Below are positions 5,068 through 7,855 of a DNA stretch of 7,855 bases, piece after piece. The stretch is taken from the NCBI GenBank assembly GCA_024275615.1, contig JAJRYU010000413.1, positions 1 to 7,855 on the forward strand. Reading direction: 5' to 3'. Origin of the DNA: Planctomycetota bacterium (GTDB taxonomy: Bacteria; Planctomycetota; GCA-002687715; DRQF01). The position numbers and the translations under genes are program-made. The stretch's first letter is position 1. Each line of letters begins with the position of its first letter. The notes under the pieces were generated by a model. That model made no database searches. It had not been told where the DNA came from and saw only the letters and a program-made list of their open reading frames with translations.

Positions 5068-6618
5068 ATGCGCCTTAGCCTCAACGTCAAACTCAACGCC
5101 CTCGTGGCGACATTCGTCGCTCTCCCTGTCCTTCTCGTGGTGGTGACATCATCTCTTCTGAACCAAAAGAAAGCGGATGGACTGCAGATCAACCTCACGG
5201 GTCGCCAGCGCATGCTCAGCCAACGCATGGCTAAAGAAGCCGTGCTTTTGCACCAATCGAAGTCCAATAACGAACGCGCCAAGTGGCGCGAAGCACTTAA
5301 GCAAACAACATCTCTATTCGACAAGACCTTGCTAGCTCTTACTGATGGTGGTGAGACGCTCAATGGCAAAATGGAGAGCTGCATTCTACCAGCAGCGGAA
5401 GATCCAGACGTCAAGACAGCCCTTGCTAAGGGCAAAGACCTTTGGGTCGAAGTAAAGAAGCGCACCGACACCATGGTGGCTATTGACGAGAATCAAGACC
5501 AAGAAAAACGGACTCAAGCTCTGGGGTTCCTGGTCGCGAACAACGTCAATCTACTCAAGCTGATGAACACGGCGACGGGCGCCTTTCAAAAGGCATCTGA
5601 TGACAAGTTGGGCACGCTCTATACCGCACAGAATATGGCCGTCATTCTTGTCATTGGCTTAGGCATCATCGGTTTCTTCGTCGGTCGATCGATTACCAAA
5701 CCTTTGGCCATGGCCATCAAGAAGCTGTCGGATGGTTCAGAGTCCATAGCCAGCGCCTCGAACGAAATCGCACAAGCAGCTCAAGATGTTGCTGAAGGCG
5801 TTCAAACGAACGCAGCCTCATTGGTCGAAACCACCGCAACGATCGATGAAGTGGCTAGCTCGGCGCAAGCAAACGCAGAGCGGGCGGAAGAGGTGGCGGA
5901 ACTTGCTTGCTGCACACAAGACATGGTCCGCCAAGGGGACAAGACAATGACCAGTATGCAAGCAGCAATGGGGAAGATCGAAGACAGCACTACCAATGTC
6001 GCAAACGTACTCAAAGCGATCGAAGATATCGCCTTTCAGACCAACCTACTGGCATTGAACGCCGCCATCGAAGCTGAAGGAGCGGAAGAGCATGGCAAAC
6101 GATTTGCCGTGGTTGCCGAAGAAGTTCGCAATCTGGCAGAAAGAAGTGGTAAAGCTGCCGGTGAGACCGCGGAGAGCATCCGAATGGCCCTCAGTTCCGC
6201 CAAGGATGGTAGCTCGCATTGCGGATCCACCGTGGCCATGTTGAAAGACATCACCACGTCAGTCACGTCCGTTAACTCCAAAATCGCCGACATCAACGCT
6301 ATGAGTAAGAGTCAGGCCACGGCCATTGGCGAAATCAACATCGCCTTGGGACGCATCGATGCCGTCGTCCAGTCCAACGCAGCTGTCTCTGAGCAAAGTG
6401 CTGCGTCAGCGCACATGTTAGGTGAACAAGCCGACGATCTTGAACGCGTGGTTGTTGATCTGCGTGATTTGCTGGAAGGAGGCGCGACGAAGAAAGGTCC
6501 CGGGCAGACAAGAGAAAGACGATCAAGCCGCCAACCTTCCAAACGAAAAAACGGCAGCAGCTTTACCATCGATCATGACACTGATGAAGATGACATGCCA
6601 ATAGACGAGATGTTTTAG
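5068..6618 (+). CDS. Methyl-accepting chemotaxis receptor with PilJ-type N-terminal domain
   Basis: A protein of 516 residues. TM1 is at about 9-31. It is followed by the PilJ-type signature LTGRQRMLSQRM (43-54), a helical extracytoplasmic segment of about 158 residues, and TM2 at about 190-206. After R-S-I-T-K-P the chain enters the long signalling coiled coil almost directly, so a full HAMP domain is missing, as in some other receptors of this kind. The methylation-type helix contains ASLVETTATIDEV. The hairpin tip is recognisable from AFQTNLLALNAAIEA through FAVVAEEVRNLAERSG, which binds CheA and CheW in this family, but it carries unusual residues at 337, 338, 340 and 345. The C-terminus is a basic linker and then an acidic tail ending IDEMF. 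The start at 5068 gives a usual MRLSLNVKL beginning next to TM1; an in-frame ATG at 5008 would add 20 basic residues and has only a weak ribosome site. The ligand is unknown. The next gene starts one base after the stop. Confidence 0.9.
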   Translation: MRLSLNVKLNALVATFVALPVLLVVVTSSLLNQKKADGLQINLTGRQRMLSQRMAKEAVLLHQSKSNNERAKWREALKQTTSLFDKTLLALTDGGETLNGKMESCILPAAEDPDVKTALAKGKDLWVEVKKRTDTMVAIDENQDQEKRTQALGFLVANNVNLLKLMNTATGAFQKASDDKLGTLYTAQNMAVILVIGLGIIGFFVGRSITKPLAMAIKKLSDGSESIASASNEIAQAAQDVAEGVQTNAASLVETTATIDEVASSAQANAERAEEVAELACCTQDMVRQGDKTMTSMQAAMGKIEDSTTNVANVLKAIEDIAFQTNLLALNAAIEAEGAEEHGKRFAVVAEEVRNLAERSGKAAGETAESIRMALSSAKDGSSHCGSTVAMLKDITTSVTSVNSKIADINAMSKSQATAIGEINIALGRIDAVVQSNAAVSEQSAASAHMLGEQADDLERVVVDLRDLLEGGATKKGPGQTRERRSSRQPSKRKNGSSFTIDHDTDEDDMPIDEMF

Positions 6619-6619
6619 A

Positions 6620-7090
6620 ATGTTGAAAGCCATGTCATTTGAACTTGGTGGATGCAGTTTCGCTCTGGATTCAAAATGCGTACGCGAAGTTATCTCCCAC
6701 ATTGACGCCACTCCAGTCACACAACAGAGCGCGGCTGTCTTGGGTGTTCTTGACATCCGCGCGGAGACCATCGCCGCCATCGATCTTCACGCTTTGCTAC
6801 GACTAGAAAACACCGCCGAAGTGACGCCACAAAGTTGCTTTGTGTTGGTGCAACTCGACAACGAAGCTCCTGTGGTTGCCCTCCTCGTCGATCGCATCAA
6901 GAATTCGATCAAAATAGGCCCCAACGACTTGCTGCCTCCGCCGTCAGTTGGTGGCATTCTTCGTGCTGACTATGTCGAAGGGTTCTTGGTCCAAGGCAGA
7001 GAAGCGACGATTGTACTATCCGGTTCCGCCCTTCTTCAGCGCATCGGTGAAGGAGCGTTCGCCTCAGGGCTCAACGAGACTTGCCCATGA
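6620..7090 (+). CDS. CheW-domain adaptor protein
   Basis: A protein of 156 residues that is essentially one CheW domain. Visible segments are the first strand FELGGCSFALDSKCVREVI (6-24), then GVLDIRAETIAAIDLHALL, which is the counterpart of the usual G-x-x-N-L-R-G...P-V-x-D-L with the Arg kept but RG changed to RA and the Pro to Ala. The CFVLVQLDNEAPVVALLVD strand and the IKIGPNDLLPPP linker follow, then the closing YVEGFLVQGREATIVLSG. CheW couples receptors to the CheA kinase. It begins one base after the receptor stop and ends in a 4-base ATGA overlap with the next gene, so the three genes are almost certainly one operon and this adaptor probably serves the adjacent receptor. An in-frame ATG at 6632 is a possible alternative start; neither has a strong ribosome site. 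PilI of a pilus-type system is the other reading. Confidence 0.85.
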   Translation: MLKAMSFELGGCSFALDSKCVREVISHIDATPVTQQSAAVLGVLDIRAETIAAIDLHALLRLENTAEVTPQSCFVLVQLDNEAPVVALLVDRIKNSIKIGPNDLLPPPSVGGILRADYVEGFLVQGREATIVLSGSALLQRIGEGAFASGLNETCP

Positions 7091-7743
7091 ACACCATTCT
7101 CGAAAGCGGTCTCAAGGCCCAACGCTCAACCAAGTTCTTGATGGTTCATGTGGGGAAACTCCGATTTCTCATTTCACTCTCCGGGGTCAGGAAGATCGTT
7201 CCCGCCCAAGATCTTGATTATGAAGATTTCGCCATTGACGGATTCGTCGCAACGAAGTCCATTGATGATGAGGTCTTCCCCATTATCGACATAGCCAGTC
7301 GTTTCGAAGATTCGCGACTCGATCCCATCCCAGCAACCGCCTGTCTCATTGTGATGGACGCACTTAACGCCCCTCTGTCTCTTCTTGTGGAGGCCATCGG
7401 CGCAGTTCACAACCTCAAACTCGACGACATGAACAAAACGGGAGTCTTGGAAAGCGCAGCGGGAATGCCGGGATGCATCGGATTCGCGCGCTTCGGAGAC
7501 GAGTCTTTCGAAGTCTTCGATCCGATCCATTTGGCCACGGAACATGACCGCGAAGCGGTCAAGAATTGGCGTGGTTCGCGAGCAGCGATTCGACGGATCA
7601 AGGGCCTGGACCGCGAAGAGAAGATCGTCGCGACCAACTTGACTGCTGAACAAGAAGAATTCGCGGGAACATATCTTCTGGTCAGAGTGGGTGAAACAGT
7701 GATCGCTCTCCGCACCTGCGATATCGTCGAGGGTTGCGCTTAA
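7087..7743 (+). CDS. CheW-like protein with one full and one truncated CheW domain
   Basis: A protein of 218 residues. A CheW-like domain covers about 15-150 (TKFLMVHVGKLRFLISLSGV, then EVFPIIDIASRF, CLIVMDALNAPLSLLVEAI and FARFGDESFEVFDP). The NLRG loop of standard CheW is not recognisable; ATKSIDDE stands in its place. A charged linker of about 40 residues leads to AGTYLLVRVGETVIALRTCD, which looks like the first two strands of a second CheW domain. The frame then stops at TAA (7741-7743) after IVEGCA. CheW-like coding appears to continue past this stop, so the gene may be a broken or misread tandem-CheW protein. Tandem CheW proteins are known scaffolds in chemosensory arrays. The ATG at 7087 overlaps the preceding stop as ATGA; a TTG two codons earlier is possible but less likely. 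Confidence 0.75.
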   Translation: MNTILESGLKAQRSTKFLMVHVGKLRFLISLSGVRKIVPAQDLDYEDFAIDGFVATKSIDDEVFPIIDIASRFEDSRLDPIPATACLIVMDALNAPLSLLVEAIGAVHNLKLDDMNKTGVLESAAGMPGCIGFARFGDESFEVFDPIHLATEHDREAVKNWRGSRAAIRRIKGLDREEKIVATNLTAEQEEFAGTYLLVRVGETVIALRTCDIVEGCA

Positions 7744-7855
7744 CAGGCCATCAAACTCATGCATGTCGCTACCGCTCACAGCAACATCGTACTGCGATCA
7801 GAGGCGGTTCCACGTTCAACTGGCAAGTCGGCATAGCAAGGGCGAGCTATATGGA
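7744..7855 (+). pseudogene. Possible remainder of the second CheW domain, after a stop and a frame change
   Basis: Directly after the TAA the same frame reads QAIKLMHVATAHSNIVLRSE and then AVP, which resembles the CheW stretch before the conserved Pro (compare VAT...VFPIIDIASR in the first domain). From about 7811 the resemblance moves to the +1 frame, which gives QLASRHSKGELYG, while the original frame meets TAG at 7834. A stop plus an indel at a window edge suits sequencing error or a decayed domain. The match is short and judged by eye. Confidence 0.35.

Noticed and set aside
4641..5078. Plus-strand open frame of 145 codons in the divergent gap
   Set aside because: No Shine-Dalgarno, no recognisable motif, Ser/Thr/Gln/Cys-rich random-looking composition, and it overlaps the chemoreceptor start.
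7174..7779. Minus-strand open frame of 201 codons at the right end
   Set aside because: It is antisense to the second CheW-like gene, which shows CheW strands and an ATGA junction with the gene before it.
1..7855. CRISPR array, tRNA, rRNA, insertion sequence or prophage
   Set aside because: I saw no regularly spaced repeats, tRNA-like cloverleaf with a conserved T-arm, rRNA motifs, transposase motifs or phage genes on either strand.

Overview
The window looks bacterial and Gram-negative: it has Tat-type, Sec-type and lipoprotein signal sequences, a TolC-type outer-membrane channel, and a membrane chemoreceptor linked to CheW proteins. Base composition is moderate by eye. The lineage cannot be fixed from the sequence. 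A secreted PQQ-type sugar-dehydrogenase propeller beside a two-domain multicopper oxidase would suit a planctomycete or another environmental Gram-negative, but that is only a guess.

Left part, minus strand (read from about 4570 down to 1). A small secreted Gly/Tyr-rich protein with a His/Arg-rich tail (4572-4210) is followed, after a gap holding a hairpin-forming repeat, by a Tat-exported multicopper oxidase (about 3999-2725). The oxidase is translationally coupled through a TAATG overlap to a CusC/CzcC-like TolC lipoprotein (2725-1367). Together these look like a periplasmic copper or metal detoxification pair, without the inner-membrane pump and adaptor that such a channel normally needs. 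About 280 bases further on is a secreted glucose/sorbosone-dehydrogenase-like beta-propeller (1083 to the window edge). Its recognisable sequence stops near base 214.

Middle (4573-5067). This is a divergent intergenic region of about 490 bases with no convincing gene. It holds a clean Shine-Dalgarno for the Gly-rich gene, a 10-base palindrome and a weak sigma-28-like promoter candidate for the plus-strand operon.

Right part, plus strand (5068 to the edge). This is a tight chemosensory operon. It comprises a methyl-accepting chemoreceptor with a PilJ-type N-terminal domain and no full HAMP, a single-domain CheW (1-base gap), and a second CheW-like protein (ATGA overlap). The second protein begins another CheW domain that is cut by a TAA; CheW-like sequence appears to continue past the stop and then change frame. 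The receptor senses periplasmically or through its membrane bundle and would act on a CheA kinase through the CheW adaptors. CheA itself is not in the window.

Most worth a second look: a chemoreceptor signalling tip altered at four normally near-invariant positions, a multicopper oxidase lacking one of the usual type-3 copper histidines, and loss of frame at both ends of the window, which may be contig-end error rather than biology.
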